Shown here: piece by piece, positions 37,070-46,631 of the stretch
Numbering within the stretch: the stretch's first letter is position 1
Layout: each line of letters starts with the position of its first letter
Assembly (NCBI RefSeq): GCF_012184415.1
Contig: NZ_VTOX01000012.1
Span: 62,001 to 126,000 of the forward strand
Length of the DNA stretch: 64,000 bases
Reading direction: 5' to 3'
Source of the DNA: Ramlibacter lithotrophicus
GTDB lineage: Bacteria; Pseudomonadota; Gammaproteobacteria; Burkholderiales; Burkholderiaceae_C
The notes under the pieces: model-generated
The model's database searches: none
Seen by the model: the letters and a program-made list of their open reading frames with translations, nothing else
What the model was told of the DNA's origin: nothing
Program-made: the position numbers and the translations under genes

Positions 37070-37625
37070 AGGCGTGCAGCCGCGAGTTCTTGGGCAGGTG
37101 CGCCATCAGGAACTCCATCTGGTCCGCCAGGATGCGGCGGTTGCGCAGGATGAAGTCCTCCCAGAGGCTGGGCACGTACGGCGTGTACAGCAGCGGCATG
37201 CGCGCCTGCTCGGGCGTGCGGTTGCTCTTGCGGTGGTTGCAGGTGCGGCAGGCCGTCACGACGTTCATCCAGTGGTCGCGGCCGTTCTGGGCAAAGGGGA
37301 TGATGTGCTCGCGCGTGAGCAGCTCCTCGTGGAACGTGCCGCCGCAGTAGGCGCAGACGTTGCGGTCGCGGGCAAAGAGCTTGCTGTTGGTGAGGCCGGG
37401 CCTGAGCTCGAAGGGATTGATGTTCGGCACGCCCTTGGTGCCGATGATGCTGCTGACGGCGATCAGCGACTGCTCGCCGGTCACCGCGTTGTGGCCGCCG
37501 CGGAACAGCGCGATGCGCGCGCCGACTTCCCAGCGCACCTCCTCGGCCGCGTAGTGGATCACGGCCTGTTCCAGCGTGATCCACGACTGGGGCAGGCCCT
37601 GGGCCGACAGCTTCAAAACCTTCAA
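37068..37625 (-). CDS. HNH endonuclease family protein
   Basis: A 185-residue protein. The C-terminal HNH module has two Cys pairs, CAYCGG and CRTCNH, with REHIIPFAQNGRDHWMN between them (His-Asn-His metal site). The N-terminal part (KVLKLSAQGLPQSWITLEQAVIHYAAEEVRWE) is the domain usually found with this HNH group in Burkholderiales. I chose a TTG start at 37625 because AAGGAG lies exactly 7 nt upstream (37633-37638) and it gives the family's usual KVLKLSAQG start. An ATG 33 nt further upstream is the alternative. Genes of this type are chromosomal housekeeping-like; target unknown. Confidence 0.85.
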   Translation of the reverse strand: MKVLKLSAQGLPQSWITLEQAVIHYAAEEVRWEVGARIALFRGGHNAVTGEQSLIAVSSIIGTKGVPNINPFELRPGLTNSKLFARDRNVCAYCGGTFHEELLTREHIIPFAQNGRDHWMNVVTACRTCNHRKSNRTPEQARMPLLYTPYVPSLWEDFILRNRRILADQMEFLMAHLPKNSRLHA

Positions 37626-37796
37626 GACGCCACTCCTTTCCGGGAGAGGAAACCACATGACAGGTCCGGCGCAGCGCCAGGCGGCGCTGTACAGCACAAT
37701 ATACCCTCTTTCGTGGCCCGCCGCCGCCGTGCAGGCGCCGTGCCGCTTGGCGCGATGGGCACGAGCTGCTATCAAAACGATACCGACGCGAGCGCG

Positions 37797-38795
37797 ATGC
37801 AGATCTTCCGAGGCTTCCACCATCCGGGCATCGCGCCGGCCTGCGCGCTCACGATCGGCAACTTCGACGGCGTGCACCGCGGCCACCAGGCAATGCTCGC
37901 GCTGCTGAACAGCGAGGCACGGCACCGCGGCGTGCCCAGTTGCGTGCTGACCTTCGAGCCGCATCCGCGCGACTACTTCGCCGCCCTCGCGCGCAAGCCG
38001 GAGCTGGCGCCGGCACGCATCGCCACCTTGCGCGACAAGCTGACCGAGCTGGCCCGCTGCGGCGCCGACCAGTGCGTGGTGCTGCCGTTCGACGCCCGCC
38101 TGTCCTCGCAGACCCCCGAGGCCTTCGTCGACAACGTGCTGGTGCGCGGACTCGGCGCGAAGTACGTGCTGGTGGGCGACGACTTCCGCTTCGGCGCGAA
38201 GCGCGCCGGCGACTACGCGATGCTGGACGCCGCCGGCGCCGCCAGGGGCTTCGACGTGGCCCGCATGAACAGTTACGAGGTCCACGGCGTGCGCGTATCG
38301 AGCTCGGAAGTGCGCGCCGCGCTGGCCCGCGCCGACATGGACGGCGTGGCGGCGCTGCTGGGGCGGCCCTACAGCATCAGCGGCCACGTGGTCCACGGCC
38401 GCAAGCTCGGCCGCGAGCTGGGCTTCAAGACGCTCAACCTGCGCTTTGCGCACTGGAAGCCCGCCGCCAGCGGCATCTTCGCCGTGGAGGTCCACGGCCT
38501 CGCGGAGGCGCCGCTGCCAGGGGTTGCCAACCTCGGCATCCGCCCATCGATCGACCCGGCCGACGTCAATGGCGGGCGCGTGCTGCTGGAGACCTATTGC
38601 CTCGAGTGGCCGGCTGGCCTCGGACCCGAAGGGGGCTACGGTAAAATCATCCGGGTGGAACTGCTGCACAAGCTGCACGACGAGCTCAAGTACGACGGCC
38701 TGGACGCCCTCCAGGCCGGCATCGCACGCGACATCGCCGACGCGCGGGCGTACTTCGCGTCGACCCGCCGGCAGACCACGCGCGACCGAATTTAG
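37797..38795 (+). CDS. ribF: Bifunctional riboflavin kinase / FAD synthetase
   Basis: A 332-residue enzyme that makes FMN and then FAD. The N-terminal nucleotidyltransferase domain has IGNFDGVHRGHQAML and VLVGDDFRFGAKRAGD plus SSSEVR; the C-terminal kinase domain has SGHVVHGRKLGRELGFKTLNL and the VANLGIRPSI motif. It is the first gene of ribF-ileS-lspA, an order widely conserved in proteobacteria. The start ATG is at 37797. Confidence 0.95.
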   Translation: MQIFRGFHHPGIAPACALTIGNFDGVHRGHQAMLALLNSEARHRGVPSCVLTFEPHPRDYFAALARKPELAPARIATLRDKLTELARCGADQCVVLPFDARLSSQTPEAFVDNVLVRGLGAKYVLVGDDFRFGAKRAGDYAMLDAAGAARGFDVARMNSYEVHGVRVSSSEVRAALARADMDGVAALLGRPYSISGHVVHGRKLGRELGFKTLNLRFAHWKPAASGIFAVEVHGLAEAPLPGVANLGIRPSIDPADVNGGRVLLETYCLEWPAGLGPEGGYGKIIRVELLHKLHDELKYDGLDALQAGIARDIADARAYFASTRRQTTRDRI

Positions 38796-38903
38796 CGCGG
38801 TGCGACATTGCGGCCTCGCGCCGCGACCGCTTGCCACGACTTGCGTGGATGCCGCGGCCGAGCCCGGCATGACCCCGATGCACCCGCTGCGAAAGAGCAC
38901 TCC

Positions 38904-41750
38904 ATGACCGACAAGACCGATTACCGCGCCACGCTCAACCTGCCCGACACGCCGTTCCCGATGCGCGGCGACCTGCCGAAGCGCGAGCCGGGCTGGGTGA
39001 AGGAGTGGGAGGACAAGGGGCTGTACAAGAAGCTGCGCGCCGCCCGCTGCGAGCACGAGAAATTCGTGCTGCACGACGGCCCGCCGTACGCCAACGGCCA
39101 GATCCACATGGGCCACGCGGTCAACAAGATCCTGAAGGACATGATCGTCAAGGCACGCCAGCTCAAGGGCCTGGACGCCGCCTACATCCCGGGCTGGGAC
39201 TGCCACGGCCTGCCGATCGAGAACGCGATCGAGAAGAAGCACGGCCGCAACCTGCCGCGCGACGACATGCAGGCGAAAAGCCGCGCCTTCGCCACCGAGC
39301 AGGTCGCCATCCAGATGGCCGACTTCAAGCGCCTGGGCGTGCTGGGCGACTGGGAGCATCCGTACCGCACGATGGACTTCGTCAACGAGGCGCAGGAGAT
39401 CCGCGCGTTCAAGCGGGTCATCGAGCGCGGCTTCGTCTACCGGGGCCTGAAGCCCGTGTACTGGTGCTTCGACTGCGGCTCGTCGCTGGCGGAGTTCGAG
39501 ATCGAGTACGCCGACAAGAAGTCGCACACGATCGACGTCGCGTTCAGGGCCGACCAGCCGGAGCAGGTGCTGCTGGCCTTCGGGCTGCCCCCGACGCGCC
39601 TGGAAAAGCCGCTGTTCGCCGTGATCTGGACCACCACGCCCTGGACCATCCCGGCCAACCAGGCGCTGAACCTGAACCCGCAGCTGGAGTACTCGCTGGT
39701 GGAGACCGAACGCGGCCTGCTGGTTCTGGCGTCGGTGCTGGTCGAGCGCTGCCTGGAACGCTACGGCCTGGCCGGCACCGTGCTGGCCACCGTCGCCGGC
39801 GAGAAGCTGGGCGGCCTCGCCTTCCAGCATCCGCTGCACGATGCCGACCCCGGCTACCGGCGCCTGTCGCCGGTCTACCTGGCCGAGTACGCGACGGCGG
39901 AGGACGGCACCGGCATCGTCCACTCGTCGCCGGCATACGGCCTGGACGACTTCAACTCCTGCGTCGCGCACGGGATGAAGTACGACGACATCCTGAACCC
40001 GGTGCAAGGCCATGGGTCGTACGCGCCGGACTTCCCGCTGTTCGGCGGCCAGAACATCTGGAAGGCCGGACCGCAGATCATCGAGGCGCTGCGCCAGGCC
40101 GGCCGGCTGTTCGCGACCGACACGATCACGCACAGCTACCCGCATTGCTGGCGCCACAAGACGCCGGTCATCTACCGCGCCGCGGCGCAGTGGTTCATCC
40201 GCATGGACGAGGGTGAAGGCGTCTTCACGAAGGACAAGGCGCCCAGGACCCTGCGCCAGATGGCGCTGGACGCCATCGAGGACACCAGCTTCTATCCCGA
40301 GAACGGCAAGGCGCGGCTGCGCGACATGATCGCCGGCCGGCCCGACTGGTGCATCTCGCGCCAGCGCAGCTGGGGCGTGCCGCTGCCTTTCTTCCTGCAC
40401 AAGGACACGGGCGAGCTGCATCCGCGCACGATGGAGATCCTGGACCTCGCCGCCGACATGGTGGAGCGCGGCGGCATCGAGGCCTGGAGCAAGGCCACGG
40501 CGCAAGACATCCTGGGCGCGCAGGACGCGCCGCACTACACCAAGAGCACCGACATCCTGGAAGTGTGGTTCGACTCCGGCACCACGCACACGACGGTGCT
40601 GAAGCACTCGCACGCCGGCGCCGGCCACGAGAACGGTCCCGAGGCCGACCTGTACCTGGAAGGGCATGACCAGCACCGGGGCTGGTTTCATTCGTCGCTG
40701 CTCACCGCCTGCGCCATGTACGGCCGCGCGCCCTACCGCGGGCTGCTGACGCACGGCTTCACCGTGGACAGCCAGGGCCGCAAGATGAGCAAGTCCCTGG
40801 GCAACGGCGTCGATCCGCAGGAGACGAGCAAGAAGCTGGGCGCCGAGATCATCCGGCTGTGGGTGGCGGCGTCCGACTACTCCGGCGACATCGCGGGCGA
40901 CGACAAGATCCTGGCGCGGGTGGTGGACGCGTACCGCCGCATCCGCAACACGCTGCGCTTCCTGCTGGCCAACACCAGCGACTTCGATCCGGCCAGGGAC
41001 GCCGTGCCGCTGGCCGAGATGCTCGAGATCGATCGCTATGCGATGTCGCGGGCGGCTCAGTTCCAGCAGGAAGTGCTGGCGCACTACGAGGTCTACGAGT
41101 TCCATCCGGTGGTGGCCAAGCTGCAGGTGTACTGCTCCGAGGATCTCGGCGCGTTCTACCTCGACGTGCTGAAGGATCGCCTCTACACCACGGCGCCGAA
41201 GTCGCTGGCGCGGCGCAGCGCGCAGACGGCGCTGTGGAACATCACCCACGCCATGCTGCGCTGGATGGCGCCGTTCCTCAGCTTCACGGCGGAAGAAGCC
41301 TGGAAGCTGTTCGGGACCTCGGAATCGATCTTCTTCGAGACCTATGCGGAGATCGGCGGCCCGGACACGGCGCTGGTCGAGAAGTGGAACCGCATCCGGG
41401 CGATCCGCGAACTGGTGAACAAGGAGATCGAGGCGCTGCGCGAGGCCGGCCAGGTCGGCTCGTCGCTGCAGGCCAACGTGGAACTGGCGGTGCCGCAGGA
41501 CACGGAGGGCGCGCTGTGGACGGCGCTCGCGAGCCTGCAGGACGACCTCAAGTTCGTGTTCATCACTTCGGCGCTGAAGCTGGTGCCGGGCGACGGACTG
41601 GCCGTCAGGGTCACGCCGTCGCAGGCGGCCAAGTGCGAACGCTGCTGGCACTGGCGCGACGACGTCGGACACGACGGCGCGCATCCCACCATCTGCGGGC
41701 GCTGCACCAGCAACCTGTTCGGCGCCGGCGAAGACCGGAAGTTCGCCTGA
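38904..41750 (+). CDS. ileS: Isoleucyl-tRNA synthetase
   Basis: Class Ia aminoacyl-tRNA synthetase of 948 residues. The HIGH motif is HMGH (68-71) in [20 protein letters not shown]; the KMSKS loop is at about 626 ([14 protein letters not shown]). The C-terminus ends in a zinc finger (CERCWHW and CGRCTSN) as in bacterial type 1 IleRS. The ATG at 38904 gives [13 protein letters not shown]. The stop overlaps the lspA start by one base (TGATG). Confidence 0.97.
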   Translation: MTDKTDYRATLNLPDTPFPMRGDLPKREPGWVKEWEDKGLYKKLRAARCEHEKFVLHDGPPYANGQIHMGHAVNKILKDMIVKARQLKGLDAAYIPGWDCHGLPIENAIEKKHGRNLPRDDMQAKSRAFATEQVAIQMADFKRLGVLGDWEHPYRTMDFVNEAQEIRAFKRVIERGFVYRGLKPVYWCFDCGSSLAEFEIEYADKKSHTIDVAFRADQPEQVLLAFGLPPTRLEKPLFAVIWTTTPWTIPANQALNLNPQLEYSLVETERGLLVLASVLVERCLERYGLAGTVLATVAGEKLGGLAFQHPLHDADPGYRRLSPVYLAEYATAEDGTGIVHSSPAYGLDDFNSCVAHGMKYDDILNPVQGHGSYAPDFPLFGGQNIWKAGPQIIEALRQAGRLFATDTITHSYPHCWRHKTPVIYRAAAQWFIRMDEGEGVFTKDKAPRTLRQMALDAIEDTSFYPENGKARLRDMIAGRPDWCISRQRSWGVPLPFFLHKDTGELHPRTMEILDLAADMVERGGIEAWSKATAQDILGAQDAPHYTKSTDILEVWFDSGTTHTTVLKHSHAGAGHENGPEADLYLEGHDQHRGWFHSSLLTACAMYGRAPYRGLLTHGFTVDSQGRKMSKSLGNGVDPQETSKKLGAEIIRLWVAASDYSGDIAGDDKILARVVDAYRRIRNTLRFLLANTSDFDPARDAVPLAEMLEIDRYAMSRAAQFQQEVLAHYEVYEFHPVVAKLQVYCSEDLGAFYLDVLKDRLYTTAPKSLARRSAQTALWNITHAMLRWMAPFLSFTAEEAWKLFGTSESIFFETYAEIGGPDTALVEKWNRIRAIRELVNKEIEALREAGQVGSSLQANVELAVPQDTEGALWTALASLQDDLKFVFITSALKLVPGDGLAVRVTPSQAAKCERCWHWRDDVGHDGAHPTICGRCTSNLFGAGEDRKFA

Positions 41751-42241
41751 TGGCGCGCGCGGCCCGCGGCGCGTCCTGGCTGCCCTGGCTGGGGCTGGCG
41801 CTGGCGATCTTCGTCGCCGACCAGGTCACCAAGTTCCTGATCCTGGGCGCCTACCAGCTCGGGGATTCGACTTACATCACCGGTTTCTTCAACATCGTTC
41901 GCGCCCACAACACGGGCGCGGCGTTCTCGTTCCTGGCGCAGGCGTCGGGCTGGCAGCGCTGGTTCTTCACCGCGATCGGCGTGGTCGCCGCGGTCTTCAT
42001 CGTGTGGCTGCTGCGCCGCCATGCCGGGCAGAAGCTGTTTTCGTTCGCGCTCGCCTGCATCCTCGGCGGCGCCGTGGGCAACGTGGTCGACCGCCTGCTG
42101 CATGGCTACGTCGTCGACTTCATCCAGGTGCACTGGCGCGGCTGGTACTTCCCGGCCTTCAACGTCGCCGACAGCGGCATCACGATCGGCGCGGCCTGCC
42201 TGATCCTGGACGAACTGCTGCGGGTGCGACGGGCGCGCTGA
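41750..42241 (+). CDS. lspA: Lipoprotein signal peptidase
   Basis: Signal peptidase II (163 residues), an aspartyl protease of the inner membrane with four membrane helices. The catalytic Asp residues lie in [18 protein letters not shown] and [11 protein letters not shown], both family motifs; the N-terminal DQVTKF is also typical. It is translationally coupled to ileS. Confidence 0.96.
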   Translation: MARAARGASWLPWLGLALAIFVADQVTKFLILGAYQLGDSTYITGFFNIVRAHNTGAAFSFLAQASGWQRWFFTAIGVVAAVFIVWLLRRHAGQKLFSFALACILGGAVGNVVDRLLHGYVVDFIQVHWRGWYFPAFNVADSGITIGAACLILDELLRVRRAR

Positions 42242-42309
42242 ACCCGAATTCGGCAACCGGTCTGGCTGTCCGCCTGGTGCCCGCACGCATGTTGCGCCGC
42301 ACCAAAGCG

Positions 42310-42315
42310 TATAGT
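42310..42315 (+). promoter_or_regulatory. Candidate -10 box before the Na/Pi transporter gene
   Basis: TATAGT lies 12 bp before the ATG at 42328 in the 86-bp gap after lspA, so the leader would be very short. No matching -35 at 16-18 bp was found. Confidence 0.3.
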
Positions 42316-42327
42316 GAAACCTGAAGC

Positions 42328-43986
42328 ATGAAGCATCTGTTGAATCTGCTGGCGGCGATCGCGCTGCTGGTGTGGGGGACGCATCTCGTTCGAACCGGCA
42401 TCCTGCGGGTGTTCGGCGCCAACCTGCGATCCGTCATCGCCCAGAGCGTGGGCAACCGCTGGACCGCCACGGTGGCGGGGCTCGGCGTCACGGCACTCGT
42501 CCAGTCCAGCACCGCCACCGCCCTCATCGTGTCCGCGTTCGTCGGCCAGGGCCTGATCACGCTGCCCCTCGCGCTGGCGGTGATGCTCGGCGCCGACGTG
42601 GGCACCAGCCTGATGGCGGTCGTCTTCTCCTTCGACCTGTCCTGGCTGTCGCCGCTGTTCATCTTCGTCGGCGTGGTGCTGTACCTCTCGCGCCAGGCCG
42701 ACGCCGTCGGCCGCTTCGGCCGCATCCTGATCGGCATCGGCCTGATGCTGCTGGCGCTGCGGCTGGTCGGCGATTCGACGGCGATCATGACGAAATCGCC
42801 GGCCGTGAAGGCGCTGCTCGGGTCGGTCACCAGCGACCTGTTGCTGGAGATCACGGTCGGCGCCTTCATCTCGCTGCTGGCCTATTCCAGCCTGGCCATC
42901 GTGCTGCTGGTGGCCACCATGGCGGCGTCGGGACTGGTGCCGCTGGAGCCGGCGCTGGGACTGGTGCTGGGCGCCAACCTCGGCAGCGGCCTGCTGGCGG
43001 TGCTGACCACCGCGAAGTCGGCCATCGAGGTACGGCAGGTGCCGCTCGGCAACTTCGTGTTCAAGGCCATCGGCGTGCTGGTCGCGGCGCCCTTCGTCGG
43101 CCTCTGGCTGCGCGAGGTGCGGCCCTACGTGCACGAGGCGAGCACGGTGGTGGTGCTGTTCCACCTGAGCTTCAACGTGCTGGTGGCGATCCTGTTCATC
43201 GGCTTCACGCAGGTGGTGGCCCGGTGGGTGACCCTGTGGCTGCCCAAGCCGGACAAGACGATGGTGGCCGGCCGGCCGCACCACCTCGATCCTTCCGCGC
43301 TGGACACCCCCTCGCTGGCCATCTCCTGCGCGGCGCGCGAGGCACTGCACCAGGCCGACGTGGTGGAGACCATGTTGCGCGGCATGCTCCCGGTGATCCG
43401 CAACAACGACCTGCGGCTGGCCGAGGAGCTGCGCAAGCTCGACGACCACGTCGACGAGCTGTATTCGGCGATCAAGTACTACCTGACCAAGATCTCGCGC
43501 GAGGCGCTGGGCGAGGAGGAAAGCCGGCGCTGGACCGACATCATCAGCTTCACGATCAACATGGAGCAGATCGGCGACATCATCGAGCGCATCCTGATCG
43601 ACATCGAGGACAAGAAGATCCGCAAGGGCCGCAGCTTCTCCGACGCCGGCATGGCGGAGATCTGCGAGCTGCACGCGCGGCTGATCGACAACCTGCGGCT
43701 GGGCATGAGCGTGTTCCTGAACGGCACGGTGCGCGATGCGCAGAAACTGCTGGAGGAGAAGGCCCGCTTTCGCGACCTCGAGCGGGCCTACGCCTCGACC
43801 CACCTGAACCGGCTCACCGGCAACACGATGCAGAGCATCGAGACCAGCTCGCTGCACCTGGACCTGATCAGCGACCTGAAGCGGATCAACTCGCACATCT
43901 GCTCGATCGCCTACCCGATCCTGGACTCGGCCGGCGCGCTCGCGCCGAACCGGCTGCGCCAGGCCCAGCTCGCCGACAGCCCCTGA
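42328..43986 (+). CDS. Na/Pi cotransporter family protein with PhoU-like C-terminal domain
   Basis: A 552-residue protein. The membrane half has two inverted Na/Pi (NptA/PF02690-type) repeats with the QSSTATALIVSAFVGQGLITL signature and the weaker second copy YSSLAIVLLVATMAASGLVPL. From about residue 340 a helical PhoU-like domain follows (ALHQADVVETMLRGMLPVIRNND...EEESRRWTDIISFTINMEQIGDIIERIL). Sodium-coupled phosphate transport, possibly efflux as proposed for YjbB, is inferred from the family. In the second repeat the first residue of QSS is Tyr. Confidence 0.88.
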   Translation: MKHLLNLLAAIALLVWGTHLVRTGILRVFGANLRSVIAQSVGNRWTATVAGLGVTALVQSSTATALIVSAFVGQGLITLPLALAVMLGADVGTSLMAVVFSFDLSWLSPLFIFVGVVLYLSRQADAVGRFGRILIGIGLMLLALRLVGDSTAIMTKSPAVKALLGSVTSDLLLEITVGAFISLLAYSSLAIVLLVATMAASGLVPLEPALGLVLGANLGSGLLAVLTTAKSAIEVRQVPLGNFVFKAIGVLVAAPFVGLWLREVRPYVHEASTVVVLFHLSFNVLVAILFIGFTQVVARWVTLWLPKPDKTMVAGRPHHLDPSALDTPSLAISCAAREALHQADVVETMLRGMLPVIRNNDLRLAEELRKLDDHVDELYSAIKYYLTKISREALGEEESRRWTDIISFTINMEQIGDIIERILIDIEDKKIRKGRSFSDAGMAEICELHARLIDNLRLGMSVFLNGTVRDAQKLLEEKARFRDLERAYASTHLNRLTGNTMQSIETSSLHLDLISDLKRINSHICSIAYPILDSAGALAPNRLRQAQLADSP

Positions 43987-44010
43987 ACCGACACGCGCCG
44001 CGCCGGCAGG

Positions 44011-44394
44011 TCAATGACTGACCTCCTCGCGAGCCTTGAGGCAGTAGTCCACCAGGGCTTCGATTTCGGTGGACTTGTCGAACACCGCGTCGGCGCCGAG
44101 CTGGGCGCAGCGCCACCGCACGTCGTCCGTCGCGTGGTTGCTGAGCACGATCATCTTCTGGTCGGGCCGGCGACGGCGGCACGACTCCAGGATGTTGAGC
44201 CCGCTACCTTCCTTGAGGAACAGGTCGACGATGGCCAGGTCCCAGTAGTCGTCGTTGTGGGCCAGCCAGCGCTTGCCCTCGTATTCGGTCTCGGCCACGC
44301 CGACGGCGTCCACCAGGGCCAGTTCCTGCAGCGTTTCGATGAGGTTTTCCCGGATCGTCGGACTGTCCTCGACGATGTAGGCACGGAACTTCAT
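44011..44394 (-). CDS. Single-domain (CheY-like) response regulator
   Basis: A 127-residue receiver domain without an output domain. It has the acidic pocket VEDSP near the N-terminus, phosphoacceptor Asp in LAIVDLFLKEGSG, LSNHAT as the switch Ser/Thr region and the terminal Lys in FDKSTEIEALVDY. No kinase or effector gene is nearby, so its partner is unknown. The ATG at 44394 gives MKFRAYIVEDSPT; any longer N-terminus lacks plausible coding content. Confidence 0.85.
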   Translation of the reverse strand: MKFRAYIVEDSPTIRENLIETLQELALVDAVGVAETEYEGKRWLAHNDDYWDLAIVDLFLKEGSGLNILESCRRRRPDQKMIVLSNHATDDVRWRCAQLGADAVFDKSTEIEALVDYCLKAREEVSH

Positions 44395-44601
44395 AGTATT
44401 TCTCCACGGCGAAGACCCGCTCCGCGCTGCGGCGCGAAGGTCCCCTTCTGTGAAGCCACTGTAAAGAACCGTGCTTGTGCAGGCTGCAAGCAGCAAGGCC
44501 ATGGTCGTGTAGGAGCCCCCGCTCATCGTTGGGGACCCCGCGTGAAGCGCCGTGTCGGCGCGCACCGGCTGATCGTTGGCCGTGCGCCCCGCCGGGCGGT
44601 C

Positions 44602-45585
44602 TTACAGTGTCAGCACCGTCGAGCCAGTGGTCTTGCGAGCCTCCAGGTCGCGGTGCGCCTGCTGCACCTGCTCCAGGGGGTAGCGCTGCTCGATGTGGAT
44701 CTTCACCTTCCCGCTCGTCACGGCCTCGAAGAGGTCGTCGGCCATCGCCTGCGTGCTCTCGCGCGTGGCGATGTGGCTGAACAAGGTGGCACGGGTCACG
44801 TACAGCGAGCCCTTCACGCCGAGGATGCCGGGGGCGAACGGCGGCACCGGCCCCGAGGAGTTGCCGAACGTCGCCATCAGGCCGAACGGCTGCAGGCAGT
44901 CGAGCGACTTGTCCCAGGTGTCCTTGCCGACCGAGTCGTAGACCACCTTCACGCCCTTGCCGCCGGTGATCTCCTTGACCCGCGCGAGGAAGTCTTCCTT
45001 CGCGTAGTTGACGACGTGCGCGGCGCCGTTGTCTTTCGCCAGGGCGCACTTCGCGTCGGAGCCGGCGGTGCCGATCAGCTGCAGTCCCATCGCCTTGGCC
45101 CACTGGCAGGCGATCAGGCCGACGCCGCCGGCGGCGGCGTGGAACAGCACGAAGTCGCCTTCCTTGAGTCCGCCCTGGGGCTGGGTCTTCTTCAGCAGGT
45201 ATTGCGCCGTGAGCCCCTTGAGCATCATGGCCGCGCCGGTCTCGAAGTCGATCGCGTCGGGCAACTTGCACACGGTCTTGGCCGGCATGACCCGCAGGTC
45301 GCAATAACTGCCCGGGGGCTGGCTGGCATAAGCGGCGCGGTCGCCCGCCTTCAGGTGCGTGACCCCCGGTCCCACGGCTTCGACCACGCCCGACGCTTCC
45401 ATGCCGATGCGCGCCGGCATCGGCAACGGGTAGAGGCCGGTGCGGTGGTAGACGTCGATGAAGTTCAGGCCGACGGCCTTGTGGCGGATGCGGATCTCGC
45501 CCGGACCGGGCTCGCCGACGCTGACGTCGACCAGCTGCAGTTCTTCGGGCCCGCCGTTCTTCGCGATCTGGATGGCTCTGCTCAT
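44602..45585 (-). CDS. Zinc-free quinone oxidoreductase (MDR superfamily)
   Basis: A 327-residue NADPH:quinone reductase of the QOR1 type. Key blocks are GLNFIDVYHRTGLYPLPMPARIGMEASGVVEAVG, ATP-independent NADPH site HAAAGGVGLIACQWAKAMG, and VYDSVGKDTWDKSLDCLQPFGLMATFGNSSG. No zinc-ligand Cys set is present. It may reduce quinones or unsaturated aldehydes. It is a single gene, divergent from the DMT transporter at 45691. Confidence 0.92.
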   Translation of the reverse strand: MSRAIQIAKNGGPEELQLVDVSVGEPGPGEIRIRHKAVGLNFIDVYHRTGLYPLPMPARIGMEASGVVEAVGPGVTHLKAGDRAAYASQPPGSYCDLRVMPAKTVCKLPDAIDFETGAAMMLKGLTAQYLLKKTQPQGGLKEGDFVLFHAAAGGVGLIACQWAKAMGLQLIGTAGSDAKCALAKDNGAAHVVNYAKEDFLARVKEITGGKGVKVVYDSVGKDTWDKSLDCLQPFGLMATFGNSSGPVPPFAPGILGVKGSLYVTRATLFSHIATRESTQAMADDLFEAVTSGKVKIHIEQRYPLEQVQQAHRDLEARKTTGSTVLTL

Positions 45586-45690
45586 TGCGATCTCCTCGTT
45601 GCTGCTGTGGATGCGTGCCGCATCCTGCCACGAAATTCCGCCGGCCGCCGCGGGCGCCGGCACGGGGCGCGATACAGTCCCGGGTTCGCC

Positions 45691-46590
45691 ATGAACCAGC
45701 GCCTCACACCCGCCACCGCCTTCCTCCTCACGATCCCGCCCCTGCTGTGGGCCGGCAACGCCGTCGTCGGGCGCCTGCTGCAGGGGCTGGTGCCGCCGGT
45801 GACGCTCAACTTCCTGCGCTGGGTGCTCGCGGCCGCGCTGCTGCTGCCGCTGGCGGCCTGGGTGCTGCGCCCGGACAGCCCCCTGTGGCCGCATGCGCGC
45901 CGGTTCGCGATGCTGGGGCTGCTGGGAGTGGGCTGCTACAACGCCCTGCAGTACCTCGCGCTCAAGACCTCGACGCCGCTGAACGTCACGCTGGTGGCGG
46001 CCAGCTCGCCGGTGTTCATGCTCGCGATCGGCGCCCTCTTCTTCGGCCACAAGCCGGTGCCGCGCCAGTACCTGGGCGCCGTGCTGTCGATCGCCGGCGT
46101 CCTGGTCGTGCTCTCCCGCGGCGACTGGGACGTGCTGCTGCAGGTGCGGCTGGTGCCCGGCGACGTCTACATGTTGCTGGCCACGGCGGCCTGGGCCTGT
46201 TACAGCTGGCTCCTGACGCGCCCCGGCGATCCGCCCGAGATCCGCGCGAACTGGGCGGCGTTCCTGCTGGCGCAGATGGTGTTCGGGCTGGGCTGGTCAG
46301 GGCTGTTCGCGGCCGGCGAGTGGGCGGTCGGCGCGGCGCCGATCCAGTGGGGCTGGCCCCTGGTCGCCGCCCTCGCCTTCGTCGCCGTGGGCCCGGCGAT
46401 CCTCGCCTATCGCTGCTGGGGGCTGGGCGTGCAGCGGGTGGGGCCGAATCTGGCGGGATTCTTCGCCAACCTCACGCCGCTGTTCGCCGCGCTGATGTCG
46501 GCGGCCTTCCTGGGCGAGTGGCCGCACCCGTACCACGCGATCGGCTTCGTGCTGATCGTGGGCGGGATCGTGGCTTCTTCACGCCGCTGA
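45691..46590 (+). CDS. DMT-superfamily (EamA) transporter
   Basis: A 299-residue membrane protein with ten predicted helices in two EamA repeats (PPLLWAGNAVVGRLLQGLVPPVTLNFLRWVLAAALLLPLA in the first and PNLAGFFANLTPLFAALMSAAFLGEWPHPYHAIGFVLIVGGI in the second). Likely an exporter of small metabolites or amino acids; the substrate is unknown. The start ATG has no strong ribosome binding site. Confidence 0.9.
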   Translation: MNQRLTPATAFLLTIPPLLWAGNAVVGRLLQGLVPPVTLNFLRWVLAAALLLPLAAWVLRPDSPLWPHARRFAMLGLLGVGCYNALQYLALKTSTPLNVTLVAASSPVFMLAIGALFFGHKPVPRQYLGAVLSIAGVLVVLSRGDWDVLLQVRLVPGDVYMLLATAAWACYSWLLTRPGDPPEIRANWAAFLLAQMVFGLGWSGLFAAGEWAVGAAPIQWGWPLVAALAFVAVGPAILAYRCWGLGVQRVGPNLAGFFANLTPLFAALMSAAFLGEWPHPYHAIGFVLIVGGIVASSRR

Positions 46591-46631
46591 ACAGCGAACG
46601 GCTGTCCGCTCCCGCTCCCGCCGCCGCGTTC

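Noticed and set aside
37068..41684. A 1538-codon open frame on the minus strand opposite ileS and ribF
   Set aside because: It is an antisense shadow of ileS and ribF in very GC-rich DNA. Its composition is dominated by Arg, His, Gln and Val. Only its last 185 codons (the HNH gene) have a recognisable protein.
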